This document shows, one piece after another, positions 51,335 through 61,083 of a DNA stretch of 64,000 nt. A model generated the notes under the pieces. The model was not told where the DNA came from and ran no database searches. It saw only the letters and a list, made by a program, of their open reading frames with translations. Source of the stretch: Symbiodinium natans. Taxonomy: Eukaryota > Sar > Dinophyceae > Suessiales > Symbiodiniaceae. The stretch lies in assembly GCA_905221605.1 (NCBI GenBank), contig CAJNDS010002091.1, positions 1,342,001-1,406,000 on the forward strand. The letters are read 5' to 3'. The first letter of the stretch is position 1, and every line of letters starts with the position of its first letter. The position numbers and the translations under genes were made by a program.

Positions 51335-52990
51335 TCACACAGCGTCTAGTGCCGCAGCTGCCTCAGAAGATCTCAGGAACTTTGAATTTGCACACCAGGT
51401 TGCCGAGTGGGCGCCTTCCTCTGACCATGCCCCGCCAGATTCGCCAGCCTTCGTTTCGCAAGCATGCACCCTTTCCCAGCCCTCATGGAAGGTAGCTGGT
51501 GGCTCCTGTGACAGAGAGCTTCTGCTTAGCCCATCCACATCCTGCGCGTATTTGGCCTTCAGGTCAGGCGGCTCTGGAACAAAACTTGCGACAAAGGATA
51601 TGGTGGCCTGGCTGCATGCGCACATGACACTGGACATGGAATCTACGGCAGCCGAGCATCAAATAGACCAGCGGTGCAGATGAATACGATGAGCATTATC
51701 AGGCCGATCAGAAGATAGACTATCATCAGGCAGCGGTATCCTTTCCTCATCAAACGATAAGACGTTAAAAAAAAAGAGGCTATGTTCCTGTGTACTGCTT
51801 GCAGCTCAGCGAAAAGTTGGAAGTTCAGTCGTGTTGCCGAACAGCATAGATTCCGAAGCAGGCCAAGACTGAAAGGCCCACGCCAGCAGCTAGCACCACA
51901 TAGACTGCGGCGGTGCTCATATAGCCTTCGATGACCTGCACTCAGAAGGTCTCAGAAGCCCCGAACGACCTGCTTGATGTTTGCAGATTTGCTTGGGCCT
52001 CCTCGTTGTAGAGCACGAAGCCGGCAGCAGCAGCCGCGACCACTCCACACAACAGCACGAGTGTGGTGAGAAAGTAGAATATCTTCTTGGACTTCTCCTG
52101 TGCGATAGGAAGAATCACCGAACGACCGCAAGAGAGCACAAATTACCGCAACCAGCCATCGAGCCAGCGGCATCACCACCAAGGCAGTCGGTTTGTTACC
52201 CAAATCCCTCCTGGCGTCCGGCAGGGCAAAGATAGCTCTTGCAGCAGAGGCCCCAGAAGCAGATATTGACAGGAATCAAAACGACCCAGGACCTGAGAGT
52301 TGCTGCATGTCGTGAAGTTGATTACGGACCTGTACAAGATTCCCGCTGCCCTTTCGATCTTCTATATCATTTCCAAGCAGCAGCCCGAGCAGAGCTCGCA
52401 TGCAGGGGTCACCCATGAAGTCTTCTTGGCATTGGTTCAGGTTGGAGGCGTGGTTAAGCAGGTCGCTCGCCCATTTCTCGGGCCCTTGGCTCCCAGATGT
52501 CATGGCAGACACATCGGATTAGTTCTTTTTCATCAATCCGGCCTGCAGAAGCCACCTCGCCTGATGGCGCACTTTTGCAGGAGGCATACCCCAAATCCTC
52601 CAGCACGCTCGCGTCACCTCACCAGAAACATCCAGAAAACTCTGAATCACTTGCAGCGATCAAGGTTCTCAAACTGATCAACGGCGGATAACCAAAGTCC
52701 CGCGGCCTGTGAAGCATTCAACGTCACACAAGGATTTGCCATTCTCGATGCGGCTGCTGCCCGTGCAGCCAGGAACGCACTTTGCCAAAGCTTTGTCCGT
52801 TGGGCTTGCCTTCATGGATCACAGAGATACAGGGCATCAGTAGAAACAGGGTCGCCCAGAGTCGCCCAACGGTACTTCGGAATCCACAAACGCTTTCTGC
52901 TGCCGTGCATCTGCAGACCAGGTTCGGTCACATTTGGAGGAGGCGAGCCCGGTCACTGTCTGGACGGTTTGCCTTCAATGATCTGCAGAC
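51335..52990 (-). CDS. Multi-pass membrane protein with Cys-rich N-terminal region, unknown function
   Basis: Blocks: about 52910-52800, VGRLWATLFLLMPCISVIHE (signal peptide); about 52795-52690, CVPGCTGSSRIENGKSLCDV then CFTGRGTLVIRR; about 52600-52480, LEDLGYASCKSAPSGEVASA then RIDEKELIRCVCHDIWEP; 52490 to about 52290, ASDLLNHASNLNQCQEDFMG then CMRALLGLLLGNDIEDRKGS; about 52115-51980, SKKIFYFLTTLVLLCGVVAA then AAAGFVLYNEEAQANLQT; 51938-51830, STAAVYVVLAAGVGLSVLAC then FGIYAVRQHD; about 51755-51640, RCLMIVYLLIGLIMLIVFIC; 51637-51335, QATISFVASFVPEPPDLKAK to a stop. Thus a lumenal region with paired cysteines and at least three membrane helices, on separate short exons. No family recognised. 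Confidence 0.5.
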
Positions 52991-53152
52991 GTGACAAGGG
53001 GACAGACAAGCAAACAAAGATGTGGCAAGAACGCAACTGGAGACACGCTTTGGCCCCTACCTCTCTCCACATCTGCTGCTGACGAACGCACACCCGCGGC
53101 CCTGACCCCAGTGGACGCAGTCTGCGTTACCTTGCAACACTGTTTGTTTCGA

Positions 53153-53515
53153 TCTCTCTTCTTCTTCTTCTTATTCTTCTTCTTCTTCTTCTTATTATTC
53201 TTATTCTTCTTCTTATTCTTCTTCTTCTTCTTCTTCTTCTTCTTCTTCTTCTTCTTCTTCTTCTTCTTCTTCTTCTTCTTCTTCTTCTTCTTCTTCTTCT
53301 TCTTCTTCTTCTTCTTCTTTTCTTCTTCTTCTTCTTCTTTTCTTCTTCTTCTTATTTTTCTTCTTATTTTTCTTCTTCTTCTTCTTATTCTTCTTCTTCC
53401 TCTTCTTCTTCTTACTCTTCTTCTTCTTCTTCTTCTCCTCCTTTTTCTCCTTATTCTTCTTCTTCTGCTTCTTCTTCTTCCTACTTCTGCTTCTTCTTCT
53501 TCTTGTTCTCAGCTC
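53153..53515. repeat. (CTT)n microsatellite
   Basis: About 350 bp of CTT with TTA and TTTT interruptions. It lies just 3' of the leishmanolysin-like gene on the minus strand (as GAA). Confidence 0.9.
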
Positions 53516-53531
53516 TCTCTCCCTTCATCTC

Positions 53532-55156
53532 TCAAGTCTCACGCTCATTCAATAGACTCTTCAGCGTGCATGCAAGATAGCTACTGTAGTTGGCGAGGTA
53601 GTGGCCCATGTCTTCGAACGCTGCCAAAGTTATGGCTGAGACAGCATCACCGTCTCCGTAAGCCATGACATCGTCTCGCATGACTCTTGTTTCGTGATGC
53701 GAATCTCGACCATATGGTGGCCAGCTCATCAATGGCAACCCTTGCCACTGGTCATCATCATCGCACCCAAAGAAAGATTTGGCAACTTCATAGGTGCGGG
53801 TCCCCTTGACGAAATGATACACTACATCTTCGGCCCCGTCGGCATCCACCACTTTTCCTCACTGCATGTGGGGGTGAGCAGCTCTCTCCGTACAACTGCT
53901 CACAACTCCTACACGGCTTGAGCTTGAGAGCATTTTTGTTGCTCCCAAAATGCTTCCAAGCGTCGCTGCTCCAACAGGGTCCGACGCTGCCCTCCGCTTC
54001 CATAGGCATTCAGCCATGCGCCAGAGCCGAAGCCCAGTCCATGAAATACTTCGTGTATCACCAATCCCTTCGCTGATGACATCAAGGTCGCGCGTGGTAT
54101 TGAGAAATCATATCGAGAGTACCAGTTAAAGACAATGTGGATGGGCCTTCCATTTTGATCTGCAGAGCATGAACCACCAGTACCACCGATGCCCGGCACT
54201 GGAGAAGGACCCGTCACGCTTAGCACGACGTCTGCCTGCACGCCTGCGTCACAGAATGAGTCCTTGGCTGGATGTTAGTGCTGGCACACCTGTACCGCCT
54301 AGACTTCGGGCTCAGCAGCTCAAGAAGCCATCAAGGAAAACCGATGATGATTCATCCGCGCTTCAGGAACGACAACGTGAGAACCTTTCGCGCAGTCAGC
54401 ATTGCAGTAGCTGCCCAACTGGTTGGTAGTCTTCCACATAGATGGATACGAACCTTCGGACTTCTTGAATACCAAGCTGCCCTGCACAGGCTTAACACTC
54501 AGGAATTTGGGAAGGTCTGCACCATGCTTGTGAACTGCATCGATGACGAAATCACGCCATTCCGGAGTGATTACATCCTTGGCCGTGCATCGGCACCACT
54601 TGTCCTCACTTAGAATGTCCATGCCAACCACATCACGGTTGCAGTCATCGGGACCTGACCCTGTCGGCTTGGGGTCAGTTGGAAAGTTCACACGATACCA
54701 ATCGCCTTCATTGAAGCAGTACCTGTCCCGCAAGAGAGGGTTTGCTTGCACCTTGTCTTGATACAGGGTGTCGAAGTTGTAATGGATTCGAATGGGGTTG
54801 GTGTTCGACTGCGAGAGAGTTCCTTCACCCAGCCGCCGGTCTTTGCGGCCACGGGCATACTTCTGGCCTTGTGGCTTCAAAGGTCTGCCATGCTTCTGAT
54901 ACTTCTCGACAATCTGGTCCAAGAGCGGCTTTGGTGAAAGCCCTCGGAGTGGCACTTCAAACCCTTGTGACAGCCTCCTGCCATCGAAATCCTCTTTGGC
55001 ACGAGCGGCATCTGCACGGATCTGCTCGATGATAAGACCGGCATTCATGCCATCTTTGTCCTTGCGAGCATGTCCAGCAACCTCAGGTGAGACGATCCAT
55101 GCAAGAAGACACACATAAGTCAGCGTCCATCCATTCTGGGCGAGCGGGTAGGCCAT
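53532..55156 (-). CDS. Leishmanolysin-like (gp63, peptidase M8) zinc metalloprotease
   Basis: Exons 55156-54362, 54235-54001 and 53857 to about 53532. ATG at 55156 begins a signal peptide (WTLTYVCLLAWIVSPEVAG). The first exon includes the propeptide/N-domain with paired cysteines (LLRDRYCFNEGDWYRVNF, SEDKWCRCTAKDVITPEW, LGSYCNADCAKGSHVVVPE). The second carries ADVVLSVTG, IHIVFNWYSRYDFSIPRATL and the zinc motif VIHEVFHGLGFG (His at 54055 and 54043). The third gives DADGAEDVVYHFVKG, EVAKSFFGC and DSHHETRVMRDDVM. Exactly 62 residues separate HEVFHGLGF from the next His, matching the M8 signature HExxHxxGFx62H. Introns: 54236-54361 GC-AG and 53858-54000 GA-AG. The frame ends at NYSSYLACT and then LLNERET, about 450 residues, shorter than typical M8 proteins. 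Probably secreted or surface. The C-terminal Cys-rich part is missing or on unresolved exons. Confidence 0.85.
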
Positions 55157-55180
55157 GCAACTCGTATGCCCACAAGAACC

Positions 55181-56080
55181 TCAACGGGTTGTTGCAACGC
55201 AGCCTGAACTGGTGTCAGACACTTTGCGCTTTGAGCCAGGGTCGCAACAATCAATCACAACGTTAGTCAGGCATTTCACAATGCCCCCTTTCAAGGAAGA
55301 CATCCTATCGACAAGTCTGCAATTTTGGGCCATGACAACTCTCCAGGTCCGCCATTGCTTGCCTGTACCTCGGGACCCACTGGAAACAATCAGACATATT
55401 CACACAGATCTCAATGGCAAGCACGGACCATCAAGATTCCTGCTGATGTCCGCCATCTATGTGGAACATGTCGAAGCGTACGTCTGGGTGCTGCTGGTGG
55501 TATCTCGGCCTACAATACCAACAAAAACTGATGCAGTGCGATGCCATTGCACGGACAATCATGACGCGCAGGCTCTTTGTGGACTTGTGGCAATTGAGCT
55601 TGCGGGGAGTTGCTGAGCTCTCAGCAAAGTAGTAGTGCTCGAGCCCTCTACCAGCTGTAAGCCTGGCCATCGTTTCGGGATCTGCTCATGCTCTCCCAAG
55701 GTCTTCCTTCGGCAAGTGGCAGAAGCCAAGCTGCTGACGACCTTGTCCGAAAATGGATTGCAGCACCTGTGTGTCACAGTGTGATTCTGGGTAAGGTGAC
55801 TGATGAATGCAACAGTATAGCATCTCGACACGCACCTCCGCACAAGGCTTGGTGTAAGCGTGCTCGCACAGATCGAAGGCCACAACCTTCACTTTGGGAT
55901 TTGCAAGCCTCAGACTCGGCCGCTTTGAACAACAGACATGGCGCCCATGCTCAGTGCTCGCTGGTCTTCAAACTACGGACTGACTGCAGGCCTGGTATGC
56001 AGCCATGCCACAGCATCAAGCAAACAGAATGCCCAGCATTGAAGCCAATTTCGAGAAGACTGGGATCATCTCCTGAGACG
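55181..56080 (-). CDS. Class I SAM-dependent methyltransferase (Methyltransf_24-like)
   Basis: Exons: 56072-56012, DDPSLLEIGFNAGHSVCLM, the SAM-binding motif I (LEIGFNAGHS); 55908-55836, LANPKVKVVAFDLCEHAYTK then PCAE, motif II; about 55770-55626, IPKRWPGLQLVEGSSTTTL; 55509-55440, PRYHQQHPDVRFDMFHIDGG then HQQ, the acidic HIDGGH motif; about 55375-55330, QAMADLESCHG; then VVIDCCDPGSKRKVSDTSSG and a stop at 55181. Introns 55909-56011 GT-AG and 55510-55625 GC-AG are exact; others approximate. The order LEIGFNAG, FDL, VEG.S, DxxHIDGGH, ADL, hIDxCD matches this family, which methylates varied small molecules, sugars or lipids. N-terminal exon beyond 56080 not placed. The stop lies 24 nt before the ATG of the protease gene. 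Confidence 0.75.
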
Positions 56081-56254
56081 ATGCAGTACGTAGATCCAGT
56101 CAAAACTTCACCAAGTATCCGTGCCTACACTGAAACAGCTCCACTTGGCGCGCGGCTTCGTGCAGACAGGTTCTGCGACAGCTGGAAAAGATTCCTGTCT
56201 ATGCTGCTGCCTACATCGTTCTAACCCAAGCAAGCCCATTCTCCGCTCCTCTGC

Positions 56255-56605
56255 TTAGCTTCCATGTCTGGCTGCGGGTCCCAAGAATTCCTTAGGGCAA
56301 GTCAATGTGCCGCGTCCACACGAAACCGACAAGACCCACACTGCAGTTCTCGCTGGTTTCCCTTGGTTCGGTCCTTTCCTTCCCTCCTTCCTTCCTCCCC
56401 CACTCCCCGCCTCTCTCGCTTCGCTCGCGCTCCCTCTCCTCCTGCATAAAATCGATACAAACCACGTTCGAGTCCCCGTATCGCCAGCATTCGCCAGCCC
56501 ACACCTCATCCCTCGTTCAGCTCGAGCATACCCAGCCACCTCACGTCGGCTGACGCTGGAAGTCGGTGTCTGAGATAACTGGCCACCCGCAAGCCCCCGC
56601 CACTT
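56255..56605. other. No gene seen
   Basis: CT-rich patch near 56370-56450; no protein-like frame. Confidence 0.35.
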
Positions 56606-56636
56606 TTCCTTGTTCTTCCCGCGGGCGCGAGGGGCC

Positions 56637-56935
56637 CCCCTTCTCTTCCTGTCTTCTTTCTTTCTTTCTTTCCTTCTTTCTTTCTTCGGGCATGGGCGCG
56701 AACCCCCGGGCGCCCACGCCCGCCCCTGTATTCGGGGCCGTTCCTGGAAGCTGGTTAGGGCCAAGACGCGTGGCTCAGTGGTTGCCTTCCTTCCTTCCAT
56801 CTTTCTTCTTCTTCCTCCTCCTCCGTATTATTCTTCTTCTTCCTCCTCCTTCTGCTTCTTCTGCTTCTTCTGCTTCTTCTGCTTCTTCTGCTTCTTCTGC
56901 TTCTTCTGCTTCTTCTGCTTCTTCTGCTTCTTCTT
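56637..56935. repeat. (TTTC)n and (CTTCTTCTG)n arrays
   Basis: TTTC/TTTCC repeats at 56650-56690; a nonamer TTCTTCTGC repeated about eight times at 56850-56932 with CTCCTCCT before it. Confidence 0.85.
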
Positions 56936-56939
56936 CGGC

Positions 56940-57865
56940 CGAACTCGCTGTCTCTGTCTCTCTCTCTCTCTCTTGCGCGCGTGCCTTCTTCAATCAAGCT
57001 GCCATGTGTGCATGATGTTGCCTTCACATGGCTCTCCAGAGGCCTGGCCGCTAAGTGCGTCAAAATCAGTCGAGACAAGGCTCAGCGGCACTTGCACTAG
57101 TTTGCATGGGGGCCTCCACACACGCCCGCAATTTTCTGAAAGCAAAAGACCCAATTGCCTGTCGGCAAGTTGTCGCGGCTGGGCACACATTGCACCTACG
57201 TTTACACACGTGCCTCTTCAAATGCACCCATTGGCTAGTGCCAAGCCGTCATGACAGAGATGGCACCTGCAACCGCCCAAAGCGTTCAATAGGTTGAGTC
57301 TGATTGGCACGAAGAGAACTTGAAGACCCATGCAACAGGTGGGAAAACGTAGCCGCAGCTGTTAAAACAAGTTTTCAAAAGTCAAACAAACTGAGTTGCA
57401 TTAGTGTTGCCTTCTTGTGGGTCCCTGCAGAGAGGGGTGGTGGAAGATGAGGATGAGAAAACCATGGGCTTGGTTTGACTGCGAGACAAATCTTTCGAGG
57501 GCGTTGTTGGCTTCAGTCCGATGATTGTCTGATAGGCCTGCGTGCCGCTCATCTCTGTTCCCAGACACTTGTGTGTTTGTGTGTGTGAGCGTATGTGCGT
57601 GCGTGTGCGGGTGTGCGCGTGTGATTGTGTGCGTGATGTTCAGAGTCCCCCCCGAAGGAGGAACCCGGCCACGACGGCCAAGCGGGTTCGCGGCAGTCCG
57701 AGCTTGGTCTCCAACGGTTTTCATCGGGGCCCCTTGGAGTGGTCGGCTTCACCACTGTCCTCACTATGTCTAATAGGGTCCTCTTCCTCACTTTCAGCTT
57801 ACATGTAGTAGTCGGTGTTGCCCGTTTCCACGTTCCCCCTTTTTTCCTCCTCTGCTTCTTCTGCT
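56940..57865. other. Spacer with (GT)n
   Basis: CT run at 56955-56973; GT-rich microsatellite 57567-57632. No convincing gene. Short frames only. Confidence 0.5.
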
Positions 57866-57868
57866 GCT

Positions 57869-57920
57869 GGGCTTGAGGGAGTGCAGGCGCCCTCCCCCGC
57901 GCGCAGGGCGCGCCCGGCTG
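57869..57920. repeat. GC-rich flank motif
   Basis: GGGCTTGAGGGAGTGCAGGC followed by GCCCTCCCCC and GGGCGCGCCC, after a short CTTCTG stretch. Related to 9271 and 18871. Confidence 0.55.
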
Positions 57921-57998
57921 GTCTCAGGATCCCAGTGAAACCTTTTCAGACAGAGGCCGGAGGCTTCCCCCCAGATAAGCTATCCCGGCTATCCCCCA

Positions 57999-59162
57999 CT
58001 ATTGCCCCACTCTGCTCCGCCTTGTGAGACTGCCGGCTGTTCCCAACCTGAGCGTATGTGTCCTTTCTCTCTCTCTCTCTCTCTCTTCTTCTCGTCCCCG
58101 TTGTGGGTTGTTGCACGACGGATTGCTGTCCACTAGTATGTCAAGTGTCGACCGCATCATGAACTGGCTCATGCCATGTTGCGAGGCGGCACTTGTAACA
58201 CCACCCTGCCTGTGTTCAAAGCGGCACCCGCTGCGCGTGCCATTGCACACGATTCAAGGTAGGCTTATTTTTGCCGACATCCAGCCTGTGTGGCTCCATG
58301 CTGAATTCTGAGGTCAGTGTCGTGGACATCCAAAACACGCATTGCGACCAGTTAAGGGAAAAGCTTGGTCGGTGTGTTTACAGGTACCATGTATATATGT
58401 ATATGTGTGTAAGTGACGCCATGTATATACGTATATGTTTATACAACTGCAGAATATACCTTGGTATTACACACACATGCACACAGACAAAGTTAGACAG
58501 AGTGTGAGAGAGAATGAGGACATACTAACTTCTTGCAGAGCCGCAGCTTTGCACGTCAAGTCTACTCTTGATCGAAGAATTCGGCGAAGAGTGATGAAGA
58601 CTGGGCTCACAAACGCGGCCCCTGGCGGAAGCGGAAGCTCCTTGGCGAGTCAGGAGTCAGCAAGAGGCGCACTTGCTCAGTTCGTCCTTGACAGAGCCAC
58701 TGATAAGCAGCACACAACCCAGCGGTGACAGGTCTGCGGCAATGGTTGTGCCTGCACCACTGGCCTCTCAGGCTTGAGGCGTCTCAGGGTCGTTGAGAAG
58801 TCAGGTGCCATTGAACTTCGCACCGGTTTAGCATGTTTGGCGCCTATGTTCCGCCTGCGGACTTCCAGGCACACTTGCTGCTGGGCTTCCTGCCGTGGTC
58901 TTTCAGAAGTCTGGTGAGTCTGCTGAATGCACACTGATGGAGCATGTCCCCTGCTGTTTGCATGCACCAGCAGCAATGCAGCGTACTGAAGCATCAGGCC
59001 AAGAAGCATCAAGCCGAGATTTACAGCCTCGCCTGACACACAAGCACTGCCCATCGTAGCTTGGGCGGGTAGCACCAGCCTTGGAAAGCAAGAGAATGTC
59101 TGCCAATTGTCTGCATGCAGACCGCACAGGCGAGTGCCATGTTGCTTGAATTTCGAGTACAA
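57999..59162 (-). CDS. Hypothetical protein with an N-terminal hydrophobic segment
   Basis: A block from 59162 contains MGSACVSGEAVNLGLMLLGL then MLQYAALLLVHANSRGH, a membrane or signal segment, followed by HQTSERPRQEAQQQVCLEVR and KPVRSSMAPDFSTTLRRLKP, open to about 58740. Later blocks: about 58650-58545, KELPLPPGAAFVSPVFITLR then RILRSRVDLTCKAAALQE; about 58250-58110, CRFEHRQGGVTSAASQHGMS then FMMRSTLDILVD. Whether these belong to one gene is not known. No domain recognised. Confidence 0.4.
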
Positions 59163-59375
59163 CAGCCCTGGGTCGCATGTACCCCGCTTATGTCATCTTA
59201 AGGCAGCAGTGTACTGAACTGTACCGTGTCGCGCCGTACGGTACTGGACTGCACTCTGCATGGGCAAATGAAATACCTCAGACCTGCCAACGCCCTCCGT
59301 CCAAATCCAGAGATGCTAGCTATCCTAGCCGAAGCCCTTGAAGAGACTGCACCCAACAGCGACCTGGAGCCGTGT

Positions 59376-60530
59376 TCACCTCTTCCCGCAATTAATCATC
59401 CTCTCACCTCTAGCAAATTTAGAAGACATCGCATCTCCTCCACCTTTGCTGGGGGGCTCAAGACCCTTGATGACCTTGGAGGCAAGAAGTGCAGCTAAGT
59501 GACCGCGGAACTGCCGACGATGGCAAAACAACCCCACACGGCGTTGCATGCACATAGGGAGCTGCGAGGAGATTTGGGCCTTGCGCCACCTGTGCCGCTT
59601 GCGCCGCTTGTGCCGCTTGCGCCGCTTGTGCCGCTTGTGCCGCTTGTGCGGCTTGTGCCGCTTGTGCACGAGCTGCTTGCGTGGCTTCAGCCGCTTGTGC
59701 AGCTTGGACTCCTTGCATAGCCTGTTGTTGGGCGGCTGCCTGGGCTGCCTGCGCTGCCGCCTGTGCCGCCTGCGCCGCTTGCTGAGCCGCCTGCTGCGCC
59801 GCCTGCTGCGCCGCCTGCTGCGCCGCCTGCTGCGCCGCCTGCTGCGCCGCCTGCTGCGGAGCCTGCTGCGGAGCCTGCTGCTGAGCCTGCTGTGGAGCTC
59901 CCGGGGAGCCCGAGACCATTGGGAAGCCCTGCAGGCCAAGAGGGCCAAGAGAGTCTTGGAAGACCTGCACCGGGCCATCCTGTGGAAGCGAAATTGGCTC
60001 AGATGGAGGTGCCCCAGGCAACAGCTCCACTGGTTGCCTTGGACACCAACACCCATGCACCACTTGCTTCTCAATATGGCACTCACAGCATTTCACAAGT
60101 AAATGAACTGAATGAATTCGGAGGACTCTTGACAGCCGTTGCTCTGCACGAAGATGCCAGGATGCTGAGAGGTTGGGTTGGCAGCGCGCATGATCTGAGC
60201 ATAAAGAGTATAGCAGTTGCTGTGCCAAAACGCCTATTGGATCTTTGCAAAGACTTTGGCCCGGACAGAGGGTATCGTAAGGCTTTTCGGTGATGTGGGT
60301 TGCGGAGGAGGGGATCTCCCGCGACTTGTTCCACCGAAGCACTGGCCTGGTGTGGTACCGGAGCCTCAGCCGGCAAATGCGATGCACCCCGCCAAAGACG
60401 ACAGAAGAAAGCTAGCAGCCAACTAGCATCATTCTCAAACCCTATAATTTTAACCAACTCCTTCAAAAAGTAAGCTTCAACACCTTCCTGCCACCAAGCT
60501 GCAAGGGACTGGGGCAAAGGCAATGCCTTG
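59376..60530 (-). CDS. Gln/Ala-repeat protein
   Basis: An upstream exon (about 60523-60395) is well coding: QSLAAWWQEGVEAYFLKELV then KIIGFENDASWLLAFFCRLW. Downstream (about 60080-59580) one frame has PPSEPISLPQDGPVQVFQDS, LGLQGFPMVSGSPGAPQQAQ, then AAQQ repeats and AAQAAQAAQ repeats, ending QVAQGPNLL. The repeats come from GCCTGCTGC and GCCGCTTGT nine-mers on the plus strand. The other frames (Arg/Ser, Leu/Cys) are shadows. A low-complexity, possibly RNA- or transcription-related protein, but that is only by analogy. Confidence 0.5.
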
Positions 60531-60539
60531 CGGTACTGC

Positions 60540-61080
60540 GGACATGGTCCGCACCGGTGGGCTCAAGGAGCGGGCCTCAACCACCCCACAAAGAAGAAAC
60601 CGGGATAAACCAGGTTTTTGCGACCTCTCGTGTTATGAACTCTCAGTGGAGAGGGGGGAGGGGTGGGGGGGTCGGAGACTGAGGCCCTCACGAACCGGCT
60701 CCCAAGAGGCTTCGCTGGTGATTGCTGCCTTCACTGATTCGGAGCCAATCGCTTAACATCCCTCTACGAGTTTGCGGCGACACTCAGCTCACTTGTGTCC
60801 TTGGCACCCGAAGACTTTCACAAGGTTCTGGCAGCACACACCACACCAACAAAAGGCCACCACCACCACCGCAGCCACCACAAGAGCTGGACACTAAAGC
60901 ACACTCTAGGGTTCTGGGGGTTCGTGTGTTGAGAGGCACTCACGAAGCCCAAGCAACAAGCTGGACGGGGGCGGGCCCCGATGCACAACTGTACTTCATG
61001 CTGTTACTGCAACGATCTTCTCAGCTGCAGGCACAGGCCACACCATTCCTCGATATGGCCAGCTTTACGGGTGTCGTGCG
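60540..61080. other. No gene seen
   Basis: G-rich patch 60640-60675 and (CCA)n at 60858-60890. A few open stretches without coding character. Confidence 0.35.
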
Positions 61081-61083
61081 AAA

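Noticed and set aside
52991-53668. Poly-Phe/Leu/Ser frame of 225 codons
   Set aside because: Artefact of the CTT array.
56455-56500. GTTCGAGTCC, tRNA T-loop-like
   Set aside because: Flanking bases do not form a T stem and no A box or acceptor stem is present.
59548-60293. Plus-strand Leu/Arg and Pro/Ala frames
   Set aside because: Shadows of the Gln/Ala repeat; the minus frame has a credible non-repeat flank.
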